A DNA stretch of 5,596 nucleotides from an uncultured Microcoleaceae cyanobacterium (GCA_938083405.1 CALKCV010000451.1:1-5596); one strand, 5' to 3'. Counted from the stretch's first letter, positions 1 through 5,596 are shown. Program-made: numbers and translations. Notes: generated from the sequence alone by a model not told the origin.

Positions 1-603
1 ACTACTTTTCCCGCTCGTTCGGAGGCGGTGTTAATGGTGGAGGTACTAATAATAACGTTGCTAATTTGATAGGCTGTTTTTAAGATGCTTTGAGATTGCG
101 GGTCTTGCAGCAATGGCAGAAACTTTTCGAGGTTTTCGTAAGCTCCAATGCCCATTAAATATTTAGCAATGACGCTAACATTTTCCAGATTATAAGATTG
201 TAGTTCTTTGGTGACAAGTCTTTGTGGATGATATTGGCATCGTGAATATTTAATAAAGTCTCTGCGACGGCGATCGCTATTTTGAGAAACTCCTCCGACG
301 GCAATCTCCCAGTAGCAGTTTCGCCATCGCAGAATAAGTCTTTTAACAACTTCCCGCCAAAATCTTCCGCAACTATAGCCAGAGAAGGATTATATGATGA
401 AAGCGTCAACGGCGAGCGCCTCGGGGAAATCGAGCGATCGAATAATCTCATAGTCCTGTTGGTATCGGATTAACTTAAGGAGTGGGATATTCTTGCTTGA
501 GAATTTTAATCGTAACGGGTTAGTTATCTGCTTTTCTAATACCTTGATAGACCCAAGAATTAGAACTTTCCTAAATCTAGGTTATAATTTGATAGTCTTT
601 CAT
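1..603 (-). pseudogene. Decayed protein kinase / histidine kinase relic (5' part), runs off the left edge
   Basis: Remnant of the cyanobacterial multidomain signalling kinases that begin with a Ser/Thr protein kinase domain and end in a histidine kinase. Conceptual translation starts at ATG 603-601 with MKDYQIIT and meets stops at 579-577, 573-571 and 522-520. It still shows a glycine-loop-like stretch (WVYQGIRKADN) and the beta-3 lysine region PVTIKILK (Lys codon 507-505). The frame changes near 478-484 (into LIRYQQDYEIIRSLDFPEA) and again near 389-394 (into YNPSLAIVAEDFGG, the hinge). The catalytic loop reads HKDLSPKN, with Asp codon 220-218 and Asn codon 205-203. Immediately after this, near 203-222, protein kinase homology ends and a third frame, open to base 1, continues with ELQSYNLENVSVIAKYLMGI and later TASERAGKVV. 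That text resembles the stretch before the ATPase domain of cyanobacterial histidine kinases. The DFG motif, the rest of the kinase lobe and everything between are missing. The identity of the kinase part is firm. The histidine kinase assignment of bases 1-206 is from memory of family sequences. Confidence 0.85.
270..277. repeat. HIP1 octamer GCGATCGC
   Basis: Exact copy of the palindrome that is heavily over-represented in many cyanobacterial genomes. It lies inside the kinase relic, in codons that still read sensibly (FLKIAIAVAETL), so it predates or survived the decay. Confidence 0.85.
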
Positions 604-619
604 AGTTATAGCAATTATT

Positions 620-746
620 GAATCTGTGAGGTACAGAAATTTTATCCCTCCCAGCCCCCCTTGGGGATGCGGGGGGAGCGATTCTCAAAGTCCCCCCTTC
701 CGAAGAGGGGATAATGGTGGGTTAAAATATTGTACTTCACCAATTC
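620..746. repeat. MITE-like element with imperfect terminal inverted repeats
   Basis: The left end (620-648) begins GAATCTGTGAGGTACAG. The reverse complement of the right end (746-719) begins GAATTGGTGAAGTACA. The two arms match at about 23 of 29 aligned positions with one single-base gap. The interior is strongly C-rich and then G-rich and can fold into two smaller hairpins: CCCCCC (655-660) with the G-run near 671-676, and CCCCTTC near 694-700 with the GAAGAGGGG at 702-710. There is no coding capacity, so any mobility would need enzymes supplied elsewhere. It ends 17 bp before the start codon of the kinase relic. Repeats of this style are common between genes in filamentous cyanobacteria. 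No clear target-site duplication was found. Confidence 0.6.
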
Positions 747-805
747 GATAAACGCTATATTTAATTAATTACTTAGGGATACAAAAAAAAATAATTCCTC
801 CGTAG

Positions 806-832
806 GTTGGGTGGAGTGAAACGCAACCCAAC
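806..832. repeat. Short palindromic hairpin repeat
   Basis: GTTGGGT (806-812) pairs perfectly with ACCCAAC (826-832) around a 13-base loop. The wording around it (GTAGGTTGGGT, then AACGCAACCCAACA-like text) resembles a dispersed repeat often seen in cyanobacterial intergenic DNA. No T-run follows on either strand, so it is not called as a terminator. Confidence 0.5.
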
Positions 833-897
833 AATACTATTTTAACGTTTGGAGATTTTAATTTTGGGAAGTCCCTTAATTAAAAAAGCCGTTCCTC

Positions 898-952
898 GTA
901 ATCGCTTTAGTGATTTCCAACAACTTTAGAAAAAATCGCGCTTTGCGATTAC
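898..952. repeat. Nested AATCGC inverted repeats
   Basis: GTAATCGC (898-905) and its exact reverse complement GCGATTAC (945-952) form an 8-bp inverted repeat with a 39-base loop. Each arm also lies in its own local hairpin: AATCGC with GTGATT (900-915, one weak pair), and AATCGC with GCGATT (934-950, perfect, 5-base loop). Two alternative folds are therefore possible. No function is evident. Confidence 0.45.
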
Positions 953-970
953 TACAAACAAGCTAATAAT

Positions 971-1011
971 GCTAAAAAATCACTTTTTAGCCACTAACAA
1001 ATCATTTTTTA
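971..1011. repeat. 22-bp-spaced direct repeat containing an A/T hairpin
   Basis: Two 18-base copies (972-989 and 994-1011) agree at 16 of 18 positions with a 22-base period. The left copy, extended by a base at each side, forms a perfect hairpin: GCTAAAAA (971-978), loop ATCAC, TTTTTAGC (984-991). It lies about 140-160 bp downstream of the receiver-kinase stop codon. It could be a weak transcript end for that operon, but the stem is poor in G and C and no separate T-run follows it. Confidence 0.4.
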
Positions 1012-1129
1012 TCTTAGCACCTTATTCCTTAAGTCAGACTTTTTCCAGCTACCATCTAAGCTTCCAAGGTATTTTAGCACTTTTTTTTAATTTTGACAAC
1101 ACCATATCTATCCATTAGGTTATTTTCTC

Positions 1130-2476
1130 CTATTTTTTCTCCAACTCAATTGGCAATTCGATAATAAATTCGCTCCCCTCGCCGACAGCAGAAAAACATT
1201 GCAACTTTCCCCCGTGTTTTTCCTCAACAATTTGACGAGAAATAGGCAACCCCAAACCAGTCCCTTTTCCTGGAGGTTTAGTCGTGAATAAATTATTAAA
1301 AACTTTACCTAGAACTTGTGGCCTCATCCCCACTCCATTATCCTTAATTATAATCAAAATCCGCTCTTTATTTTCCGCTAATTCCGTAGTAATATAAATT
1401 AAGTTAGAAGAATTTTTAATGTCATCAAAGCTGGCATCTGTATTCTTGCTTTCCACCGCATCAATTGCGTTAGCAATGAGATTCATAAACACTTGATTTA
1501 GTTCTCCAGCATAACAGCAAACCTCCGGCAAATCGCCATAGTTTTTGATTATCTCAATTTCGGAACGACTTGAAGTGGCTTTGAGACGATGTTTTAAAAT
1601 AGTTATGGTACTATCAATACCAGCATGGATGTTAAATACCGTTTTTTTCCGAGCATCCGAACGGGAAAAGTTTCTCATAGAATCGCTGATTTCAGTAATT
1701 CTTTCAACCCCTTCCTTCATCGCATAAATCATCTTTGGCAAATCTTCTATAATATAATCTATTTCATTTTCTTCTATTTTTTTAGCAATTTCTGCTGTCG
1801 GTTCTGGATAATATTTTCGATAAATATTGAGGACTTCTATCAAAAATTCAGCATCCGCTAAAGCCGGTTCGATATTGCCGTAGAGAAAAGTAAGCGGGTT
1901 ATTAATTTCGTGAGCGATGCCCGCCGCTAATTGACCTACAGTCGCCATTTTTTCTTGTTGAACTACCTGCACTTGCGCTGCTTTGAGAGAACAAATTAAC
2001 TCTTTTTTTTCATGAAGAGATTCCTCTAATTCCTGAGTTCTTTTTGCTACCTTTACTTCAAGAGTGTGCTGGCTTTCTTCTAGCTGCATTCTCAAAAAAT
2101 ACAACTGATAATGAACCTTTACTCTTGCTAAAATCTCTTCAGTTTGAAAAGGCTTAGTAATATAATCGACAGCCCCAATCGACAGCCCTTTAACTTTATC
2201 AACCGTATCGGATAAAGCCGTAGTAAAAATTATCGGAATCTCTTGAGTTTCCGGGTCTGCTTTTAACATTTTGCAAGTTTCAAAGCCATCGATTCCAGGC
2301 ATCATTATATCTAATAAAATTAATGCCGGTCGAGTATGTTTGACTTGTTTTAGAGCTATTTCGCCGCTTTTAGCTATAGCTACCGTCCACCCCGCGCTCC
2401 TCAAAGCCTGGGAAAGAATTTTTAGGTTGTTGGGATTGTCATCCACTATTAAAATTGGCTCTTGCGGTAATTCCAT
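1130..2476 (-). CDS. Receiver domain-histidine kinase, soluble, second gene of the operon
   Basis: Soluble two-component protein of 448 residues with no membrane span or signal peptide. Numbering is from ATG 2476. A receiver (about 7-125) comes first: acidic pair Asp12-Asp13, phosphoacceptor Asp56 in LILLDIMMPG, Thr85/Thr86 and Lys108 in YITKPF. A charged, coiled-coil-like linker (about 130-175) follows, then HisKA with phosphoacceptor His189 in GIAHEINNPL. The ATPase domain (about 285-442) has the N box NQVFMNLIANAIDA (Asn336), DNGVGM at 379-384 and GKGTGLGL near 403-410. The motif before the ATP lid reads FNNLFTTKP, where family members usually have F-[DE/Q]-P-F-F-T-T-K-P. A TTG at 2485 would add three residues, but it lies in a tandem repeat and is followed quickly by the ATG, so I prefer ATG. 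No Shine-Dalgarno sequence is visible. The gene follows the membrane hybrid kinase by 23 bp and is probably co-transcribed with it. In this domain order the receiver is expected to regulate the kinase behind it. The family is sure; the signal and partner are not. Confidence 0.93.
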   Translation of the reverse strand: MELPQEPILIVDDNPNNLKILSQALRSAGWTVAIAKSGEIALKQVKHTRPALILLDIMMPGIDGFETCKMLKADPETQEIPIIFTTALSDTVDKVKGLSIGAVDYITKPFQTEEILARVKVHYQLYFLRMQLEESQHTLEVKVAKRTQELEESLHEKKELICSLKAAQVQVVQQEKMATVGQLAAGIAHEINNPLTFLYGNIEPALADAEFLIEVLNIYRKYYPEPTAEIAKKIEENEIDYIIEDLPKMIYAMKEGVERITEISDSMRNFSRSDARKKTVFNIHAGIDSTITILKHRLKATSSRSEIEIIKNYGDLPEVCCYAGELNQVFMNLIANAIDAVESKNTDASFDDIKNSSNLIYITTELAENKERILIIIKDNGVGMRPQVLGKVFNNLFTTKPPGKGTGLGLPISRQIVEEKHGGKLQCFSAVGEGSEFIIELPIELEKK

Positions 2477-2482
2477 ATATAA

Positions 2483-2503
2483 CAATTAACAATTGACAAT
2501 TAA
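2483..2503. repeat. Three tandem copies of a 7-bp repeat at the operon junction
   Basis: On the plus strand the units are CAATTAA, CAATTGA and CAATTAA, back to back, with one substitution in the middle copy. The block covers the stop codon of the hybrid kinase (2500-2502), most of the gap before the receiver-kinase ATG, and the alternative TTG start at 2485. Short heptamer tandem repeats are known from cyanobacterial intergenic DNA. Here the array replaces any visible ribosome binding site. Confidence 0.7.
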
Positions 2504-5226
2504 CGTTCCAGATAAGCTTGTAAAAACTCGATAATTTTTTCCCCTTCAAAATCTTCGGCAAACCGAAGAATTTTTTCTGCAAAAAGGTCAAACTGCGGGT
2601 CTTCTTGCAGTAGTTGGGCAATGCGTTCCTCGACCTCGAAAAACAGTCCCCCGGCAGCAAGTTCTAATAATTGTACGATAACTTCCTCACAAGGCACTGC
2701 TATTTCTCTCTCCTCAACATCAATTACCGCAGACTCCCCGGTTTCTATTTTCTGGGGTTCCTGATAAATCCATTCTAACTCCAGATGCTGCTCCAACTTG
2801 AGGAACAACTGTTCCACCTCCACAGGTTTCGGTAAAAAATCATCGCACCCGGCATCGAGACTTTCGATCCTCTCCGGTTCCAACACGCTGGCGGAAGAGG
2901 CAATGACCCGGGGGCGCTTTCCAGGAAATTTGCTCAGACGTCGCGCCAACTCGAAACCATCCATTCGCGGCATCACCAAATCCGTAATTACTAAATCCGG
3001 TTCTAAAGTAGCGATCGATTCTAAAGCTTCCTCGCCATTGTTAGCTTCTGCTAATTCAAAGCCCAAAGGTTGCAGCACTTGTACCGCTACCGCCCGGTTA
3101 ATAGCTTTATCGTCAACCACCAAGATTTTGCGCTTTTGACCCCGATAGCCGAGAATTTTCCCTTTTTCGCTCTTGGTAGCAGCAACAGCCCACTCGTTGG
3201 AAATCGGTAGCGCGAGTTCGAACCAAAAAGTTGCACCTTCTGCGGGCTTACTCTTAACTTGAATCTTGCTCCCCATCATCTCGACAATTTGGCGGCTGAT
3301 GGCAAGTCCCAGGCCGCTGCCTTCGGACCTTCTCGAAGTAGCTCCCACTTGCTCGAAGGGCAGAAAGATTTTTTCGAGTTGTTCGGCACTCATGCCGACT
3401 CCGCTATCTTCTATTTGGAAGCGCAGTTGCCGATCGCCCGAAGATAGCTCGCCCTCTAGTAATTCTACGGAGAAGGTGACGCTGCCCCTGTCGGTGAATT
3501 TAATCGCGTTGCCCAAAAGGTTGAGCAAAACTTGTCGCAGCCTTTTTTCGTCGGCAATGACGCCTTCTGGAAGGTCGGGGTTTTGAAGCAAGTGGAAATC
3601 GATATTTTTTTGCGCGGCCCGCACTCGGCTCATTTCGGCAACCCCCAGAAGAAAGGAGGCCAGGTGGAAGTCTTTGGGGTAGAGTTCGAGTCGGCGGGCT
3701 TCTATTTTCGATAAATCGAGGATGTCGTTAATTAAGGTCAGCAAGTGAGAGCCAGATTGATAAATAAGGTCGATGTCGGAGCTACGGCTGTTGATATCTG
3801 GCGTCCGCTGGAGAATTTGGGCGAAACCGAGAATGCCGTTGAGGGGGGTGCGCAATTCGTGGCTCATGTTCGCGAGGAATTGGCTTTTGGCTTGGTTGGC
3901 GGTGTCGGCTTTTTCTTTGGCTTTGTTAATTTCTAGGTTAGCTTCTTGGATTTCTTGAAATTTCCGCTTGAGGCTTTCTGCCATTAGCTGGAAGTTATCG
4001 ACTAAGGCGTTTATTTCCCTGACTGAGTTGTTGGGCAGTTTGAAAGATTGTTCCTCGAAAAGTTTATTGGGTAGGTTGCTGGTGACATCGGCTAATTGCA
4101 AGATCGGCTTTACCAGGCGGTGGCTGAGAATGTTGGCGAAGAAGATGGCAAAGATGGCGATCGCTAACAAAACTATCAGATTTATCAAATAAACCCGTTG
4201 CAGATAAGCGATCTGAGGGGCCATTGGTGTTTCTATGATTAGAGTCCAAGGGAATTGGCTAAGAGTAACTTCTCGCACGTAGAAGGAGTTTTGCCACCGC
4301 ACCATTTGAGGTTTTCCTTGCACTACGGGCAGCCAGTGGTAAACTCCCGATGCTAGAGTCCTAATCTCACCGCCCGCGCTGCGATCCAAGGTTTGTCCGT
4401 TTTTGAGTTCCTCGCGGGTAGAGACGAGTACGCGATCGCCTTCGTCGAGAATAGTCGCTTCTAAAGCTAAGTTATTCTGATAGGAGTCGATTATTTCGCC
4501 GACTAGCTTTAAATTGAGTTCTCCTGTTGGGCTTTGTCTGTGCCATAAATCGAGTTCCGCAGACAAATTCAGGGCAGTGCTAGCCAGGGTATTATCGATT
4601 ATCGTTTCTTCCCGAGTCATGGCATCTTGACTGTCCCATACCACTAAGATTAAAGTCGGTAACAGCACGAAAGCCACCAGAAGATTGACCAGAATTTGCT
4701 CGAATGACTGTTTGTTTGTCTTTTGAGGGCGATCTGCCCATTTGTCTAGAGGTAAGTTTGTTGCCAGTAGGGCGGCAATTAGGGCATTGAAAATACCGTT
4801 AACTGCCTGCTTCAGCGTAATGGTTAAGGTAGCAATTGTTCCTACTTCGATAAAGCTGCCATAGAATAAAACTACCAAAGGCATCCCGATCGCCAACCAG
4901 TAGAGCGCGTCTATCGTCACTAGATTTCTGTTCTGGCGACGACGCAATCCCCAACCGACGAAAAATGCTTCTAAAGTAAAGATAATCCACGCATAAGGAT
5001 GTTTCCAGAGGAGCAGGGTACAAGAGCCTGCTATAAATCCCGCCGCCGTTCCCCAAAACCATCCGTAGAGGCGAAGGACTATAAAAACTGCGATGGTGCC
5101 AAAGAGGAAGTCAACGCTAAAAAACAAGGGCAATTTGAAATAGTTTCCTACATATCCGGCTAGTATTAGAAATACTAGGAACAATAGAGATTTGGAACTA
5201 GCGGATTTGAAAGATATTTTTGTCAT
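2500..5226 (-). CDS. Membrane-bound hybrid sensor histidine kinase / response regulator
   Basis: Inner-membrane sensor kinase of 908 residues. Seven hydrophobic spans lie at roughly 12-29, 36-55, 57-75, 78-94, 103-123, 130-155 and 177-197; the arginine cluster GLRRRQNR (93-100) suggests the cytoplasmic side after span 4. An extracytoplasmic domain (about 198-343), Cache- or CHASE-like by position and length only, precedes span 8 (345-366). A HAMP-like linker (RLVKPILQL at 370-378) and a coiled coil (about 415-450) lead to HisKA with phosphoacceptor His456 in MSHELRTPLNG. The ATPase domain has LLNLLGNAIKFT (Asn573), DSGVGM (607-612), FLPFEQ and GSGLGLAIS (636-644). The receiver (about 699-815) has Asp705-Asp706, phosphoacceptor Asp749 in ITDLVMP and Lys800 in LPKP. 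A helical tail (about 840-908) has no HPt histidine motif. All catalytic motifs are intact. Start ATG 5226 keeps the first span whole; its upstream region is A-rich without a strong Shine-Dalgarno. It is first gene of a probable pair with the receiver-kinase. The signal sensed cannot be told from sequence. Confidence 0.94.
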   Translation of the reverse strand: MTKISFKSASSKSLLFLVFLILAGYVGNYFKLPLFFSVDFLFGTIAVFIVLRLYGWFWGTAAGFIAGSCTLLLWKHPYAWIIFTLEAFFVGWGLRRRQNRNLVTIDALYWLAIGMPLVVLFYGSFIEVGTIATLTITLKQAVNGIFNALIAALLATNLPLDKWADRPQKTNKQSFEQILVNLLVAFVLLPTLILVVWDSQDAMTREETIIDNTLASTALNLSAELDLWHRQSPTGELNLKLVGEIIDSYQNNLALEATILDEGDRVLVSTREELKNGQTLDRSAGGEIRTLASGVYHWLPVVQGKPQMVRWQNSFYVREVTLSQFPWTLIIETPMAPQIAYLQRVYLINLIVLLAIAIFAIFFANILSHRLVKPILQLADVTSNLPNKLFEEQSFKLPNNSVREINALVDNFQLMAESLKRKFQEIQEANLEINKAKEKADTANQAKSQFLANMSHELRTPLNGILGFAQILQRTPDINSRSSDIDLIYQSGSHLLTLINDILDLSKIEARRLELYPKDFHLASFLLGVAEMSRVRAAQKNIDFHLLQNPDLPEGVIADEKRLRQVLLNLLGNAIKFTDRGSVTFSVELLEGELSSGDRQLRFQIEDSGVGMSAEQLEKIFLPFEQVGATSRRSEGSGLGLAISRQIVEMMGSKIQVKSKPAEGATFWFELALPISNEWAVAATKSEKGKILGYRGQKRKILVVDDKAINRAVAVQVLQPLGFELAEANNGEEALESIATLEPDLVITDLVMPRMDGFELARRLSKFPGKRPRVIASSASVLEPERIESLDAGCDDFLPKPVEVEQLFLKLEQHLELEWIYQEPQKIETGESAVIDVEEREIAVPCEEVIVQLLELAAGGLFFEVEERIAQLLQEDPQFDLFAEKILRFAEDFEGEKIIEFLQAYLER
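4157..4164. repeat. HIP1 octamer GCGATCGC
   Basis: Exact copy inside the hybrid kinase gene, in the codons of the last membrane span (AIAIFAIF region, about residues 354-361). Confidence 0.85.
4432..4439. repeat. HIP1 octamer GCGATCGC
   Basis: Exact copy inside the hybrid kinase gene, in the codons for EGDRVL in the extracytoplasmic sensor domain (about residues 262-267). Confidence 0.85.
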
Positions 5227-5302
5227 TTCATTAACTTTTTTCTAGGCTTTTTATTCTAAAAACACCATGATTTTTTGTCCGGGTAGTCTGCACTTTTTAA
5301 CT

Positions 5303-5332
5303 ATTATAAAATTGGGGACTTTTTCTCGTCAA
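5303..5332 (-). promoter_or_regulatory. Sigma-70-type promoter upstream of the hybrid kinase
   Basis: Read on the minus strand, TTGACG (5332-5327) is a 5/6 match to the -35 consensus and TATAAT (5308-5303) is a perfect -10, separated by 18 bp. Transcription would start near 5296, giving a leader of about 70 nucleotides before ATG 5226. Its position and orientation fit a housekeeping (SigA-like) promoter for the two-gene kinase operon. In AT-rich DNA a chance match is possible, but the paired boxes and spacing are good. Confidence 0.65.
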
Positions 5333-5361
5333 AATCTATTGGAAAATAGAGCTGGTCCCCA
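5313..5361. repeat. Inverted repeat around the promoter
   Basis: TGGGGAC (5313-5319) and GTCCCCA (5355-5361) are perfect 7-bp complements with a 35-base loop, inside which CTATT (5336-5340) and AATAG (5345-5349) make a small hairpin. One arm is within the -35/-10 spacer and the other is upstream of the -35. This could be a regulator binding site, or a hairpin in the 3' end of the upstream kinase transcript. The loop is long, so a strong terminator is unlikely. Confidence 0.35.
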
Positions 5362-5363
5362 GA

Positions 5364-5371
5364 GCGATCGC
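5364..5371. repeat. HIP1 octamer GCGATCGC
   Basis: Exact copy in the intergenic region, about 30 bp upstream of the -35 box of the hybrid kinase promoter. Confidence 0.85.
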
Positions 5372-5427
5372 CTCTTTATTTAGATTTACCCTTGTTTTAC
5401 GAACAAAAGCCTCACTAATATTACCTA

Positions 5428-5596
5428 CTATCCTGCCCCATCGGTAACAAATATCGGTAAAAATACGGTAAAAGTAGTTTGACCGGGCATCGACTCGACC
5501 TCAATTATACCACGATGCTTATCAATTATTTTCTTAACAATATCCAACCCCAAACCGCTACCTTCTCCGGCTGGTTTAGTGGTAAAAAATGGTTGA
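5428..5596 (-). CDS. Sensor histidine kinase, C-terminal fragment (gene continues beyond the right edge)
   Basis: Only the last 55 codons plus one base are in the window; the stop is TAG at 5430-5428. The fragment covers the end of a HATPase domain. QPFFTTKPAGEGSGLGL holds the F box and the G2 glycine box, followed by the helix DIVKKIIDKHRG, the strand IEVESMPG and TFTVFLPI, the usual closing strand. The C-terminus follows within nine residues, so no receiver is attached after the ATPase domain. It differs from the receiver-kinase in the window in having the canonical PFF of the F box. Sensor domains and phosphoacceptor histidine lie outside the window. It is on the same strand as the kinase pair, but the 201 bp gap with its own promoter suggests a separate unit. 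The fragment is too short to name a subfamily. Confidence 0.9.
   Translation of the reverse strand, partial: QPFFTTKPAGEGSGLGLDIVKKIIDKHRGIIEVESMPGQTTFTVFLPIFVTDGAG

Larger units (their letters stand above)
604..1129. other. Gene-free, repeat-rich spacer of 526 bp
   Basis: No reading frame here has recognisable protein content. The spacer is AT-rich and holds, from left to right, a terminal-inverted-repeat element (620-746), a short hairpin (806-832), a group of AATCGC inverted repeats (898-952), a 22-bp-spaced direct repeat with a hairpin (971-1011), and a run of eight T (1081-1088). It lies downstream of the receiver-kinase gene and upstream of the decayed kinase relic, so it combines a 3' flank with a probably dead promoter region. 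Confidence 0.75.
5227..5427. other. Intergenic region with the promoter of the kinase pair
   Basis: The 201 bp gap separates the upstream histidine kinase 3' end from the hybrid kinase. It holds a sigma-70-type promoter (5332-5303 on the minus strand), an inverted repeat around it (5313-5361) and a HIP1 site. No small reading frame is convincing. Confidence 0.7.

Noticed and set aside
155..451. A 98-residue minus-strand open frame as a small independent gene
   Set aside because: It begins and ends in the middle of protein kinase homology that continues in other frames on both sides, so it is one segment of the broken gene.
655..710. C-run/G-run hairpins as a transcription terminator for the operon
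   Set aside because: They lie more than 400 bp from the stop codon, are part of a larger inverted-repeat element and have no following T-run.
898..1011. Start of a CRISPR array
   Set aside because: The repeats are short, differ in sequence, have no regular spacers of 30-40 bp, and there are no cas genes nearby.
1078..1095. T-run 1081-1088 as an intrinsic terminator
   Set aside because: On the minus strand, the direction of the operon, it reads as an A-run, and no G+C-rich stem precedes it in either direction.
2477..2485. TTG at 2485 as the start of the receiver-kinase
   Set aside because: It lies inside the heptamer repeat, lacks a ribosome binding site, and would only add three unconserved residues before an ATG that directly precedes the receiver domain.
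2439..2660. A 73-residue minus-strand frame spanning the junction of the two kinase genes
   Set aside because: It overlaps the 3' end of the hybrid kinase in another frame, has no recognisable motif, and its end is explained by the repeat and the downstream gene.
3259..3586. Plus-strand open frames opposite the kinase core
   Set aside because: They are complements of conserved HisKA and HATPase codons in a G+C-rich stretch where stops are rare; no start context or protein similarity.

Overview
The window looks cyanobacterial, most likely from a filamentous genus, though no genus can be fixed. The evidence is four exact copies of the HIP1 octamer GCGATCGC, AT-rich spacers full of short inverted repeats of a cyanobacterial style, and kinase proteins of cyanobacterial type. 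All supported coding sequence lies on the minus strand, so transcription runs from high to low coordinates.

Layout from right to left (direction of transcription). (1) 5596-5428 is the last 55 codons of a sensor histidine kinase that enters from outside the window. (2) 5427-5227 is a 201 bp gap with a near-consensus sigma-70-type promoter (TTGACG, 18 bp spacer, TATAAT), a long-range inverted repeat and one HIP1 site. (3) 5226-2500 encodes a 908-residue membrane hybrid histidine kinase: seven predicted N-terminal membrane spans, an extracytoplasmic domain, an eighth span, HAMP-like linker, HisKA, HATPase, receiver and a helical tail. (4) A gap of 23 bp to the preferred ATG holds three copies of a 7-bp tandem repeat. 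(5) 2476-1130 encodes a soluble 448-residue receiver-histidine kinase. (6) 1129-604 has no gene but carries several repeats, including a 127 bp element with imperfect terminal inverted repeats. (7) 603-1 is a decayed protein-kinase/histidine-kinase gene with in-frame stops, two frameshifts and an internal join.

Genes 3 and 4 form a probable two-gene operon. The membrane hybrid kinase would sense a signal at or outside the membrane and pass phosphate from His456 to its receiver Asp749. The soluble partner starts with a receiver (Asp56) fused to a second kinase core (His189). Neither protein has a DNA-binding or enzymatic output domain, and no HPt protein is visible here, so the output must lie elsewhere. 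The direction of phosphate flow is inference.

I see no CRISPR array, rRNA, tRNA, transposase gene or defence system. The less ordinary points are the readable decay history of the left-end relic, the heptamer repeat forming the operon junction, the unassigned multi-span sensor module, and the base-composition contrast between the two operon genes.
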